A stretch of DNA of 64,000 nucleotides from contig CM007346.1 in the NCBI GenBank assembly GCA_000333855.2, positions 177,715 through 241,714 on the forward strand. The letters run 5' to 3'. The notes below the pieces were generated by a model. It searched no databases. It was not told the origin of the DNA and worked only from the letters and a program-made list of their open reading frames with translations. Numbering within the stretch: the first letter of the stretch is position 1; each line of letters starts with the position of its first letter. The position numbers were made by a program, and so were the translations under genes. The DNA comes from Endotrypanum monterogeii (lineage: Eukaryota; Euglenozoa; Kinetoplastea; Trypanosomatida; Trypanosomatidae). Positions 41,534 through 50,862 of this stretch are shown here, one piece after another.

Positions 41534-42169
41534 CATTCCTGTGTGTTCATGTTGTTTCTCTGCTTGTGCGTCCCTTTGAATCTTCATTCTGCCCCGATAC
41601 AAAACGAAAAAAAAAAAAAGTGAAACGCGCTTCACATGTAAGCTACACCTGCCAACGCGCGCACAAACAATCCTGGCCGCAGGCTCAGCACACGGTGACG
41701 GGCAGCAGCAGACAAGCCGCACCTGTGCCCACGCAGTCCTCTCAGCGCGGGCCTCAGCACAATGCCTACACCCACACCTCTCCTCAGAACGTCGGCACGC
41801 GGCCGCTCCCATCACGCGTTGCCACGCGGCATACACACCAGTGCCGTTCGTGCATACCGCAAGTGCGCAGTCATCATCAGGCGGAATGTGTGCAATTCCC
41901 CTTGATAAGCGACCGACCATATACACGATGCAGTCCTACCCGCTGCAACGGGTCCTTCCGACACAACGCCAGACAGTCCCCAACATCCGAAGCGATACAT
42001 CGCCCCAACTCCCATGCAGCGTACGGACGTGGCACTGGGTCACCAGCAGAAGTGAATCGGTGTTGACAGAACGAAGCGTAATTTTTTTAAAAACGTAGTG
42101 GTGGTGGCGGTGGCTGCTTGGTCTCCGTCTTTTTTTTTTCTTGGAGGGTACTCAAGCCCTTCTAATAAC
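41534..42169. repeat. 636-bp dispersed repeat, copy B
   Basis: Direct-orientation copy of 28830-29465, about 12.7 kb away. It begins about 310 bases downstream of the stop of the gene at 42477-44123, so it lies in that gene's 3'UTR or spacer. Confidence 0.9.
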
Positions 42170-42476
42170 TCACGAGAGAGTGCACACTGTCATCGTGCTG
42201 AGAAACAATTTGATTACGCATCTTCCGATAGAAGAAAAATACAACCGTTTACACTATGAAGAGGAGGAAAGATCAGAATTTGCTCTCTGGGGGAATAAAT
42301 AGTAAATCAGCAACTCGATAGCACATCAAACAGACTACACACACACATACAGATATACATACGCATACGTATAAATATATATATATATATGTGTATGTAT
42401 ATATATATATATCCTTCAGGAGAGCAGCGAAACGTGTCACACAATAACTGATCGAGTGCTGACACCGTTAAAATGA

Positions 42477-44123
42477 CTACAACGCATTGTGAGACTCCAA
42501 GTCAGCAAAGGTAAAACTCTTGGATGGTATCCCCCACTGGTAGCCAGCAAACCTTTCCACTTCATTTTTCTTAGTCTCAGAATCCCTCCGCTCCTTCTCG
42601 CGCCTTTGGAGCTCCTCTTCTTCTTTTAGTTTCTCAAACTTGGGAGTGACTCTTTGGGGTCGAGAAAGTCGCTCAAACGTTTCAGCAGTTGCAGTTGCCA
42701 TTGTGCGCTCCGTGAAACTACGCCCTTTAGTGGGAGATGTTTCATTTCCACCGAGGGTAGTCAGGTCACTGTGGGCTAGTGGCTCTTCGTGGTTTCTACC
42801 ATTTTTATCCCAGCCATCATCCACTTCGCCACGTTCTTGACGGCGCTTGAGCTCGATAAGCCGTTCCTGCTCACGCTTCTCATTATTGTAACGCAGCGCG
42901 TCGGCGTACAAGCGGGAAAAAACCTCTTGAGGATCCGCATGCGAGCCCCCTACCGATTGCCGTGTATTTACAATATTGCTGTGCGAATCAGAACTTGTAT
43001 TTCTCTCAAGCTCCGTCTTGTTGATCTCTTGTTGCACGCGACGGCTTTCATTGCGCCGCTTTGCGGCGTCAGCATGATGGTGCAGCCGATCATGCAAACC
43101 TAACTTGTAATCCCGAGAACTGCGACCCCGTGAATTGGATTTTTTTCTTTCGGGCGAGGAAAACTCTCGCACATCACTTTTTCGTATATGCGAGGGACGA
43201 TTTATAGTTGGATGATGACTAAAATATTCATTGTCGCCGCCCGTGGTCCCATAACGTTCTGAGACCGTCGGCGTTACTGGTCGCTGTGTGGAGTAGTGAG
43301 AGTTATGTTTTTCCGACGCCGTTCTTTGGGGGTGATATTCTTTTTTGTGCATTGGAGCATGCGACAAATGTCTTGTCTCTTGGTTTTGTGGCCGACTACC
43401 GGTACTTAATTCGGAAGAATCGCAGGAAGCGAGAATGTCATGAGAACCGGACGATTTGCGAGCCGGCGCTTGACGGTCACCGCGCGATTGCTCATACTCA
43501 TTTTTTGAAACCCAAGGGTCACCTTTGCTTAAATGCGTCCTGTCCAGAGGAGAATGACTTTTATTGCTGACAGTTTGCTCTTCTCGGAAACTGCCATCAA
43601 ACTTGATGGGCACATTACGCCCCAAGTGTAAGTGGTTTGTACCGAGTGTCGCATCTTGATGAGAGTGCAGTTGTGAGAATACATTTCGTTTTACTGAAAG
43701 GTGCGCACGCGGTACTGGCGACGCTCGTGATGGAGCCTCTGCCGCTGGTGTTTGCACCGTCACATTTTGTGATCGCGTTTGATGCGGCTGAATTCCCTCG
43801 ACACCGTGAAAGCTCGACGCAGCACTTCCTGCCCTTAGCAAATGACTGTCGCTTCCCCTTCGTATATTTTCTGGAAAGTAATGCTGATATTTTTCAAAAA
43901 GGCTACGTTGATTTGTAGTCAAAACCTCTTCGTCCCTCTTCTCCAAGAGATGCTGTGTCCGGCGGGGCATTTCGTGACCGCAACCAGGAGTCGTTTTGTC
44001 GTACAGAAGCCGCACTGGTGCCGAGGGCTCAAACACAGGAGGGGCTCGTGTTCGCGAGTCAAAATATTCCACCTGCTCTGGCGGCATATCATAGATGACG
44101 CGCTTCGAAGGAGAAGCCGTCAT
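42477..44123 (-). CDS. Charged coiled-coil protein, trypanosomatid hypothetical
   Basis: 548 aa, no recognised domain. The N-terminus (MTASPSKRVIYDMPPEQ) and middle are polar, rich in Ser, His, Arg and Asn, and probably disordered. The C-terminal third is strongly charged and helical. It has blocks resembling those of trypanosomatid cytoskeletal proteins: EVFSRLYADALRYNNEKREQ at about 408, a KRRQERGEVDDG segment, and PKFEKLKEEEELQRREKER at about 500, ending WGIPSKSFTFADLES. No membrane segment or signal. Codons often end in A or T, unlike the GC-rich genes either side. A T-rich tract with AG at 44146-44147 supports the start. A cytoskeletal or flagellar role is only a guess from composition. 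Confidence 0.75.
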   Translation of the reverse strand: MTASPSKRVIYDMPPEQVEYFDSRTRAPPVFEPSAPVRLLYDKTTPGCGHEMPRRTQHLLEKRDEEVLTTNQRSLFEKYQHYFPENIRRGSDSHLLRAGSAASSFHGVEGIQPHQTRSQNVTVQTPAAEAPSRASPVPRAHLSVKRNVFSQLHSHQDATLGTNHLHLGRNVPIKFDGSFREEQTVSNKSHSPLDRTHLSKGDPWVSKNEYEQSRGDRQAPARKSSGSHDILASCDSSELSTGSRPQNQETRHLSHAPMHKKEYHPQRTASEKHNSHYSTQRPVTPTVSERYGTTGGDNEYFSHHPTINRPSHIRKSDVREFSSPERKKSNSRGRSSRDYKLGLHDRLHHHADAAKRRNESRRVQQEINKTELERNTSSDSHSNIVNTRQSVGGSHADPQEVFSRLYADALRYNNEKREQERLIELKRRQERGEVDDGWDKNGRNHEEPLAHSDLTTLGGNETSPTKGRSFTERTMATATAETFERLSRPQRVTPKFEKLKEEEELQRREKERRDSETKKNEVERFAGYQWGIPSKSFTFADLESHNAL

Positions 44124-45334
44124 TTTCGCTAGAATTGTGATGATACTGCAATAAAAGAAAACACTCTAAAAAAAAAAGAAAAAACAGCGCCTGAGAGCTG
44201 TGCGAAAGCCATATATCTAAACGTTATTGATTGTGATGCATGGAAATAAGTAGCCGCTTGAGACCCGTATGATTGAAAGTAGTGCACGGTACTTTGAAAA
44301 TATCAGTTTCAAAAGCAGAAGTAGTAGGTAAAAGCAAGTATGACAATAGAAGCTTCTGTCTAGATAACCAGGAGCAGAATATTAAAACATAGTCGTGAGA
44401 GCACACATATCTGCTCCCTTTCCCGTTAACCTGCCTGTACTCAAAAACAAATAAATAGCATTTGAACTCTCAGTGTCACAAGCATTTCAGCTTATAATTT
44501 TCACCGATTCTTTTGCGTAAAGACCAAAGTCGATCTGTTCAGCTTCGCAGAGGAGTGAGCTCAAGTTCCCCATAAGAGTGCAACCTACCACTTTTGGTAT
44601 ATAATTTTCAAGGACCTAATCAGTCCTAAATAGTGATAAAAAATGAAGCTGCGTAAAATGTCGCTCGAGGTTGGTATAACCAAGTCATAGCACTGCTTTG
44701 AGACAGTAAAATTTACAATTGAAAGGAGATGAAAATCGGTTTCATTTTCTTCGGAATGTTTTCTTGGTGTACAAAAAAAAAAGGAAATATGAATGAAATA
44801 ACTGCATAATAGAAGCAACAATACAGCAAGCGCACGCAGCAAGAAAAGTGGAGGGCTTTTAATGTACTAGGTGGAATAGTGGCAAGGCTGCGATGAACAT
44901 TGAGAAAGCGTGTTTTTCTATTGCGAGGCTTGATTAGATATACTTTCTGTCCGCTCGAATACAATAAAATCCTTCGTTTGTTTCTTCTTGGGAAAGCTAA
45001 TATATGAAATCTAAGGTGCTGTCGCATTGACCCTTAATTAGGACCCTAATCACAGGGTTCGAATCAAAATGTGTACAACAACTCAGTTTGTCTGAAGCGT
45101 ACGGTGATCAGAAGGAAGTTGCGGCGTGCAGCAGCAGCTAGACCCAAGGCTGAAATCGGCGGCGAGATGGTTTGATGAGGGGACCGTTTATATATATATA
45201 TTTTGCTGTGCCTCAGTATGTGTAGTTGTAGCTGAGCTAGTTTGACTCCAGTTACTTTCTCATGGTCGTTTGCCTCGCTAAGCGAGAGGGGGGTTTAAAT
45301 GGCGCCACTGTCTGTGGAGGTGAATCTCGCCAGC
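44124..45334. other. AT-rich intergenic stretch
   Basis: Unusually AT-rich for this window, with few microsatellites. An open frame at 44713-45027 (minus) has no recognisable features and is not accepted. Confidence 0.5.
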
Positions 45335-45547
45335 TCACCTAGAGGGAGCGCTGTAAACGCCGGTACCCGTTTCAAAGCGATTCAGTCTATCATACCTCTG
45401 TCGGGTGCGATTCTCCGCCTGTTTTCGAAAGCGGTAGACAAAAACAGTGCTGATCACTAAAATACAAGTGCAAACAAGTTCGAAAAGCAGAAATGACAAG
45501 CTGCTGAGCTCTTGGCTGGGCCTTCCGGCACATTGAACGTTTTTCAT
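45335..45547 (-). CDS. Possible small single-pass membrane protein (70 aa)
   Basis: From the first ATG in frame: a short polar N-terminus, one hydrophobic helix (about 19-42, SFLLFELVCTCILVISTVFV), then a basic segment YRFRKQAENRTRQRYDR and a short polar tail. The arrangement is that of a small N-in or mitochondrial inner-membrane protein. The sequence lacks simple-repeat character, unlike neighbouring frames, and is in the transcribed orientation with C-rich and T-rich stretches upstream. No homolog is recognised. It could equally be chance. Confidence 0.35.
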   Translation of the reverse strand: MKNVQCAGRPSQELSSLSFLLFELVCTCILVISTVFVYRFRKQAENRTRQRYDRLNRFETGTGVYSAPSR

Positions 45548-45932
45548 GAGGCAGTCCAACACCCGGTGCCGGCTTGTTTAAATCTTTTGGGGACGTTGCA
45601 AAAACATGGGGGAAAGGGGGATGGTGGTGGTTGTTTCTTATTGGCCCCCTTCGGGGCGCCGCACCGGGGGGGGGGGGGGGGTCTTGCCGCCCCGCGGCCA
45701 GGGGCTCCGGCCTGCCCGAGGGGGGCCGCCCTCCCGGGGGCGGTAAGGGCGGGGGCAAGCGGGGTGGGGGGTCGCGCGTGGAGGAGAAAAAAAGGCTTTC
45801 GGGGTGGCGGGCCGTTTGCCTCGCGATGGTGGAGGCGTGCGTGTTGGGGGAGGGGGGCATGGTCATAGGGCTTTGATTTTCTTGTTTGTTTTTGTTGGAG
45901 TTAGGTTTCTAATCAGATGGTTTGAACGCTGC
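45548..45932. other. G-rich anomalous block
   Basis: The plus strand at 45640-45870 is extremely G/C-rich, with a run of about 16 G at 45666-45681 and blocks such as CCGCGGCC and CCCGGGGGCGG. It contrasts sharply with the AT-rich DNA to its left. No gene is supported. Confidence 0.55.
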
Positions 45933-46397
45933 TCAGTCACGCTCTCGCTTCTCACCCGGCACCGCTGCCTCGGTCGGTGGCTCTGGGTCTTCCTCTTCGC
46001 CGAGAAACGTCGGAGCCACGATGAGGGGCTTGTCGCCGGATGGAAACACGGTGCCGTTCAGCTCGGCGATTGCGCGCTCGTATCCTACGCGGGTCTCCAC
46101 CTCAACTAAAGCATAGCCGGCGCAGAAGCAGTCGGCATTGAGGGGAATTTTGATGTCGGTGATAGCGCTGAAGTAATCTGGATCCCCCTCCTTGAAGGAG
46201 ACGAGATAATTGGCGATGTCCTCCTGTGTTGTAGTCTCCGGCAGGTTCGAAAAAAAGAGCACCCAGCCTTCGATGCTGGGGATTGGGTGGCCCGGCTGAA
46301 TGTCGTCTGGGCGCTGCAGGCGCTCGTACTGAGTTCGAGAGCGGCGCACGCGGCGCAGCTGTTGCAGTCCGGTGTTGTGGGCTACAGCGGCTTCCAT
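45933..46397 (-). CDS. Y14/RBM8-like exon junction complex RRM protein
   Basis: 154 aa. Residues about 1-38 are basic (LRRVRRSRTQYERLQR). The signature SIEGWVLFFSNLPE at about 41 corresponds to SVEGWILFVTGV of Y14. It is followed by TTTQEDIANYLVSF, then ITDIKIPLNADCFCAGYALVEVETRVGYERAIAELNG in register with the Y14 helix-strand order (RNP1-like AGYALVEV), and an acidic C-terminal tail. Y14 pairs with Mago nashi in the exon junction complex; a Y14-Magoh pair has been described in trypanosomes. The loop before ITDI is longer than in human Y14 and the tail is not Arg-Ser rich. The start is the only ATG before the RRM. Identification is by motif order. Confidence 0.8.
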   Translation of the reverse strand: MEAAVAHNTGLQQLRRVRRSRTQYERLQRPDDIQPGHPIPSIEGWVLFFSNLPETTTQEDIANYLVSFKEGDPDYFSAITDIKIPLNADCFCAGYALVEVETRVGYERAIAELNGTVFPSGDKPLIVAPTFLGEEEDPEPPTEAAVPGEKRERD

Positions 46398-46845
46398 TGG
46401 CGCAAACAGTAATCGTGACGAGACGTGTGAAATGTACAGCGACCAACAACGAGACTTGTTGCTTTTTTTTTTTCGCCTGTTTAATGTCGCTGAGAAAGGC
46501 GGTTATCAGTGCGCTTGTGTATCTGGAGTGTGCGGGACTAGGAGTGTTCCGCAAAGTCAGAGACAGGTGCTGAGCTCGTTTGCTGCCCGATGAAGGAAAA
46601 CAATTTTGAACACAAGAAGAAGAAGGGTGAGGTATTGGCCGGGGGGGCAATAATAAGGCGAAGATGATCGAGCGTTTACCATTTGACTACGCAGCTGGAA
46701 CTGTTTACATCGGCAGCAGAATGTACTAAAGACAGGTTCGTTGCATTGAGTCTACTCTAAAAAAGTTGACACGTGTGCACCCAACGGTCACGACCACTGC
46801 GTTTTCAAAGAATCGTATCTGTGTGATCACATTTGCTTTCCACTG

Positions 46846-46878
<33 letters not shown>

Positions 46879-47002
46879 AAACGAAGTGGGGAAGGGGGAG
46901 TGGGTGACCTAACCCACACGTCCACGACACACGAGGAGAAAAACCTTTTTGAAACACACAAGAGCGATAAATACAACGATAAAGTAAACAGTCAGTCGTC
47001 GT

Positions 47003-47036
<34 letters not shown>

Positions 47037-47129
47037 GCGCACCTAGCATATCCTTGAACACTAAGTTCCAGCAGACAGAGCAATCTACAATAGATCAGCA
47101 AAAAAAAAAAACACGCGGCGACCCAGTTG
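46398..47129. other. Intergenic with facing TG and CA tracts
   Basis: (TG)n at 46844-46878 and (CA)n at 47004-47034 are complementary and could pair as a hairpin in the transcript. No gene seen. Confidence 0.6.
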
Positions 47130-47528
47130 TCACAGGTCATCACCGTTCCACCTAAGACCTGGTTTTACAGTGGCGCCGCCGTACCCGGTGAGGCGCGGAC
47201 CATAGCGGTGATCCCCCTTCACATATCCGCCCCGCATATTTCCAGTGACTACATACTGTCCATATGCCTTGATGACTGTCGCTGCTGAGTTGTTGCGCGA
47301 GTAAACATTTCCAGTCTTCACTGTAGCAAAGCGCTGGGACCGAGACAACATGGTGTCAATCTTCTCCTGAAGCTGTGCCGGGGTGCACGACTCCACACCC
47401 TCCCCCAGCTCCACACGGATAGGGTATAGGATGCCGGATCGCGCGTAGGGTTCATGCTGTCGCATTACGTCGACAATACGGCAGAAGACTGGTGCCAGCA
47501 GCACGGTGGGAGATCGGCAGCGCAACAT
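47130..47528 (-). CDS. Conserved-looking protein of unknown function (132 aa)
   Basis: Begins MLRCRSPTVLLAPVF, Arg/Ser/Leu-rich and compatible with a short mitochondrial presequence. It then has a compact, mixed-composition body (VDVMRQHEPYARSGILYP, PAQLQEKIDTMLSRSQRFA) and a Gly/Tyr-rich C-terminus (GNMRGGYVKGDHRYGPRL). No domain is recognised. The frame is open to 47702, but a splice acceptor at 47600-47601 after a T-rich tract makes the ATG at 47528 the first usable start. Codon composition is like the accepted genes. Function unknown. Confidence 0.7.
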   Translation of the reverse strand: MLRCRSPTVLLAPVFCRIVDVMRQHEPYARSGILYPIRVELGEGVESCTPAQLQEKIDTMLSRSQRFATVKTGNVYSRNNSAATVIKAYGQYVVTGNMRGGYVKGDHRYGPRLTGYGGATVKPGLRWNGDDL

Positions 47529-47599
47529 ACGGACGATGCAAATATAGCTCTTGACCTGCTGAGGTGTTTTGCCGATGCTCCAAATGAGTTTGCGTGTCG

Positions 47600-47601
47600 C
47601 T
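47600..47601 (-). promoter_or_regulatory. Candidate spliced-leader acceptor of the 132-aa gene
   Basis: A T/C-rich stretch on the minus strand (47650-47605) ends in TTTAG; the first ATG downstream is 47528. Confidence 0.55.
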
Positions 47602-48551
47602 AAACAAAAGCGACGGTTTTGTGAGAAGAGATGAACACACACAAAAAAAAACGGTGTGTCAGAGTTTGGGTGCGAATGTGGGGCAAAGGAAGGGATCAAC
47701 ACGTTGCTCTTTTCATAGGAAAATATACGGTAAGTGTATGATGGAGCTCTGCATATTTTGGCACTCGATCACTTCCCACCCACCCCCTTTGCACAGTACC
47801 TCAGCTGATGGCGAGTACGTTGTTTCGACGACCTCCGTACCTGTCGCGTGCGTGGAAATTGCGGATCTTCCGTCAATGTGCTGCTCACAACGCTGCAGTT
47901 GACTCAAAGACATGACAAGTGGCAAAGAGAAAAAAAAATAAGGGAAATATGAAAAGACATATTTTCAGATCAGTCGAGTGCAGAATGCTGCCGAGGGACA
48001 GAGACTTCGTTCCATGGTGGAGGGCTTATGTCACACACACAGTTTTCCAGATAAAAACTTCCTGCGAAGGCACAGTAGACAAACCTGGTATTTGTGATAC
48101 CCTCAACGATTCTCATTTCTCCTTTATAGTCAAGTCGGCGGTGCCCAACCCGCTGAGCAGGGAAGAAAGTTCCACGTCACGGATGTCTTTGGGTGGGGGG
48201 AGGGGGACACCTTGCGGGTGTACCCTCACCAGTGGAAAAAAGCAGGCGTTTTTTTTTTTTTAAAGTGCTCTCGTGCCAGTGCCAAGCTAATGCAGACGAC
48301 AGCATGCGTATGCAACATCGGGAACATAGCATCACATGCAACCACTCACAGGAGTATTCACGAACGACGCAACGTGCATCAGGAGTGTCGCTTGACAAAT
48401 GAGAAAAGAGACATGGTCAACGCGACTGATTCAAAACATGAAACATACAAAAAGAGAGCGAGAGGGCATGACAACCGTATGGCGAGAAGAATATTTTTTC
48501 CAGTTTTGTTTCCACCATCTCAAACGGCGTTCGCGAAAGAGAAAGTGGTGG

Positions 48552-49011
48552 TGAGAAAACTCATTTTAGTGTGATGTTCAGTGTGAAGTACCCCCCCCCG
48601 ACCTCCACCTCTGCCTAGCCACCACTCGTCTGAGGAAGTTGTGCAGCTTTCTATCCGTCTTGCCAACGTCGGGACCACGCCGGGTACCGACAGTGTCGCG
48701 GTACCTGCAAGGTCGCCGGAGGACTGGATGGCAATGCAACGGAGCAGCTCGCGGTGGTGTGCATATCTGTGCTACCCACAGGATGGGTAGGGTATCGAGA
48801 TGACGCACGCGCATTCCACCAGAACAGCACAGTCTGCCGGTAGGGGGCCACTGTGAGTTGACCTGCGAAGCGAACATGGGGTAGGGTATTGAGGCAGGGG
48901 GTGTGGTGACGATGTCAGTTCGGCATGGTTGTAGCGCGTGCGCCACGACTGCCTGGTGCCACGCGAGGGGCCTGAGGGGCGGGCCTGGGCGTGAGAGGAA
49001 GGGAAAGAGTT
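48552..49011 (-). repeat. 460-bp dispersed repeat, copy C (inverted with 55541-56002)
   Basis: The reverse complement matches 55541-56002 nearly base for base in the core, differing mainly in a run of C/G and at the edges. It starts about 1 kb downstream of the stop of the divergent peroxidase gene at 50017. Length, 3'UTR location and the CCAGGC..TCAGGCCCC..GGCACCAGGCAG type left end suggest a SIDER2-like retroposon; family assignment is from memory. Confidence 0.9.
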
Positions 49012-49231
49012 GAAGAAAAGCACATACTTAATGCCATGAAGAAAGGTCTGAGAACGATCAAAGCAACGTCAATGACGGCAACACCAACAACAAAAAAAAA
49101 AATCGTTGTGTTTTTTTTTGTGTTCAATGTGGCAGCCGCGGGTGAAACGGCAGGACGATCAAATGACTTGAATCAAAATGAAAAATAATAATAATAATAG
49201 TAGTAGTAGTAGTAGAGGTAAGAGAAGCGGC

Positions 49232-49232
<1 letters not shown>

Positions 49233-49269
<37 letters not shown>
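49233..49269. repeat. (GT)18 microsatellite
   Basis: Uninterrupted GT run, preceded by an AAT/TAG triplet tract at 49185-49215. Confidence 0.95.
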
Positions 49270-49274
<5 letters not shown>

Positions 49275-50016
49275 GTTTAAGTGATTATCATCATCCTCAA
49301 CCCTCTGACTCCCTCCCCAGATCATCCTCTACAGACTCTGTTACGACTCCGTGAAGACATTCAATCAGTACACAGAGAGAAAAACAAAAAAAAGATATGT
49401 GAACCACCAGTGCATGTCAGGCAGCTGCAGCTCTTTAACGGTGGTATGGTACAAGGGACAGGGGGAGTGGAGGAGGTGTTCGTGTGGCAGAGGTGTCGCC
49501 CCTTATCCTGAGAAGAAACGTGAGAACAGCACAAAAAATCTGAACCAAAGGGGGAAGGGGGAGGAAGAGGGGAGGGAAAACAAACGACAACAGGGGCATA
49601 CTCAGACACCAGATGCCACAAGAACACGTGAAAGAGGAGGGGGGAGGGGGGGAGAGAAGGGACGAGGAGAGCACACGTCCGAGTAACCGCCGTAGCTTGA
49701 ACAGGGTAAATGATATCACACGCGTATACACAGAGAAAAAATCTACCAGCGAGGTGATAAGGACGACGGAGGGGGAAGGGGGGAGAAGAAGAATGAAAAG
49801 AAGAATGCACCTCACGGGCATCCAAGTAAAGCACCACTCACTGTGGGGTCTCCGTCTCTGAGGCCAGCGCATCGTGGAGAAGTGCGGAAGTACCCACGGA
49901 ATCACAGCCCTCCGCTGTGGCTCGTGTTGCATTTAGCAAACTTGTAGAGGTCTGATTGGCAAAGGAGTCGGTGTTCCACTTAATCTCCCCTGACGCCATG
50001 GGGCTGTCTTGGCGTG

Positions 50017-50862
50017 TCACGGTGGTGGTGGAGACAACGAAGGAAACTCGGAATGCGTCCAGCCCGACGTTGAAGGTGTGCCACTGCCGTTGTGGTCAAT
50101 CAGAGAAGACGTGCCGACGACACTGCAGACGCCGAGCCCGTTTTCTGCCGAGCAACCCACCCCTTCCACAGACAGATGCCCGCCTTGTAGGTGAGGTATA
50201 GATATCTGACGCGGTGCTGGGTAAAGGAGCTCTTCGACTCTGGCATCGATCTCCGCCATACTGGCACCGGGCTCAAACCGAGCGTATGGTACACCTCTCT
50301 GGTCGACGAGAAAGCAAGTGAAATTCCATCGAATAGCGCTTTGACCCAATGTGCCACGGATGCGACGCTTCAGATATCCGAAAAGCGGCAACTCGTGACT
50401 GCCGTTCATATCTGACTTGGCCATGATCGGGAACTCAACACTGCCGATGTTTGGGTACAAGCAAGAAATGTTCTCCGCAATCTCCTCCTCGTTGCCCGGC
50501 TCTCCGTTGCCGAACTCGTCGGATGGAAACGCCAGGACAACGAACCCCTTTGGACGGTGCTTGCGGTAAAGCCTCACCAGGGTTGTATAACCGGACTCGG
50601 TGTAGTCCTTACACTCGCTTGCCACATTGCAGAGGAGCACCACCGAGCCCTTGTGTTGGCTAAGGTCGTACAACTCCTGGTGGCAGTTCAGAACCTGAAA
50701 ATCATAAATGGTCTTCCTAGAACTCGGGTCAGAGTCGTCGGCAGCGACGTCGTCCGTCTGCGCCAACGTTTCAAAGAGGGAACATGTCTGCCCCAACGAC
50801 TCTTTTCGGCTGGCCAAGTCCTCTTGGCGCAACGTCCGGGCGAGGGAGGACGACGAGTGCAT
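50017..50862 (-). CDS. Divergent glutathione-peroxidase-like protein
   Basis: 281 aa. A thioredoxin-fold GPX domain (about 51-218) clearly related to the two peroxidases at 52233 and 54075, with an N-terminal extension of about 50 residues and a Ser/Gly/Pro-rich C-terminal tail of about 60. The peroxidatic Cys is kept (Cys84 in NVASEC), and the Trp-Asn pair is kept (Trp179-Asn180 in RWNF). The tetrad Gln is replaced by Glu116 (FPSDEF instead of FPCNQF), and the Gly-Tyr after the active Cys is changed to Lys-Asp-Tyr. A Cys at 134 lies near the usual resolving-Cys position, with a longer loop around it. It may be a peroxidase with altered chemistry, a redox sensor, or a decayed copy. The frame is intact over 281 codons, which argues against a pseudogene. 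No mitochondrial presequence or C-terminal SKL-like signal. Confidence 0.85.
   Translation of the reverse strand: MHSSSSLARTLRQEDLASRKESLGQTCSLFETLAQTDDVAADDSDPSSRKTIYDFQVLNCHQELYDLSQHKGSVVLLCNVASECKDYTESGYTTLVRLYRKHRPKGFVVLAFPSDEFGNGEPGNEEEIAENISCLYPNIGSVEFPIMAKSDMNGSHELPLFGYLKRRIRGTLGQSAIRWNFTCFLVDQRGVPYARFEPGASMAEIDARVEELLYPAPRQISIPHLQGGHLSVEGVGCSAENGLGVCSVVGTSSLIDHNGSGTPSTSGWTHSEFPSLSPPPP

Larger units (their letters stand above)
40970..42476. other. Intergenic, coiled-coil gene to RBMX2-like gene
   Basis: Contains the splice signal for the RBMX2-like gene, the 636-bp repeat copy B, and (TA)n tracts at about 42376-42410. The plus-strand frame through the repeat (41464-42066) is not accepted as a gene. 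Confidence 0.55.
47529..50016. other. Intergenic with inverted-repeat copy C
   Basis: Contains the 460-bp repeat at 48552-49011, a compound AAT/TAG tract at 49185-49215 and (TG)n at 49233-49269. No gene supported. Confidence 0.55.

Noticed and set aside
41464..42066. 200-codon plus-strand open frame, matched by one at 28709-29362
   Set aside because: Both run through the 636-bp dispersed repeat, on the strand opposite to transcription, with no recognisable domain; the frame is a property of the repeat.
44713..45027. 104-codon minus-strand open frame
   Set aside because: AT-rich, hydrophobic and Phe-rich without domain or clear splice signal; chance frame in an AT-rich spacer is more likely.
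45052..45070. tRNA T-loop-like sequence GGTTCGAATC
   Set aside because: The flanking bases do not pair as a T-stem, and no acceptor, D or anticodon stems are found around it.
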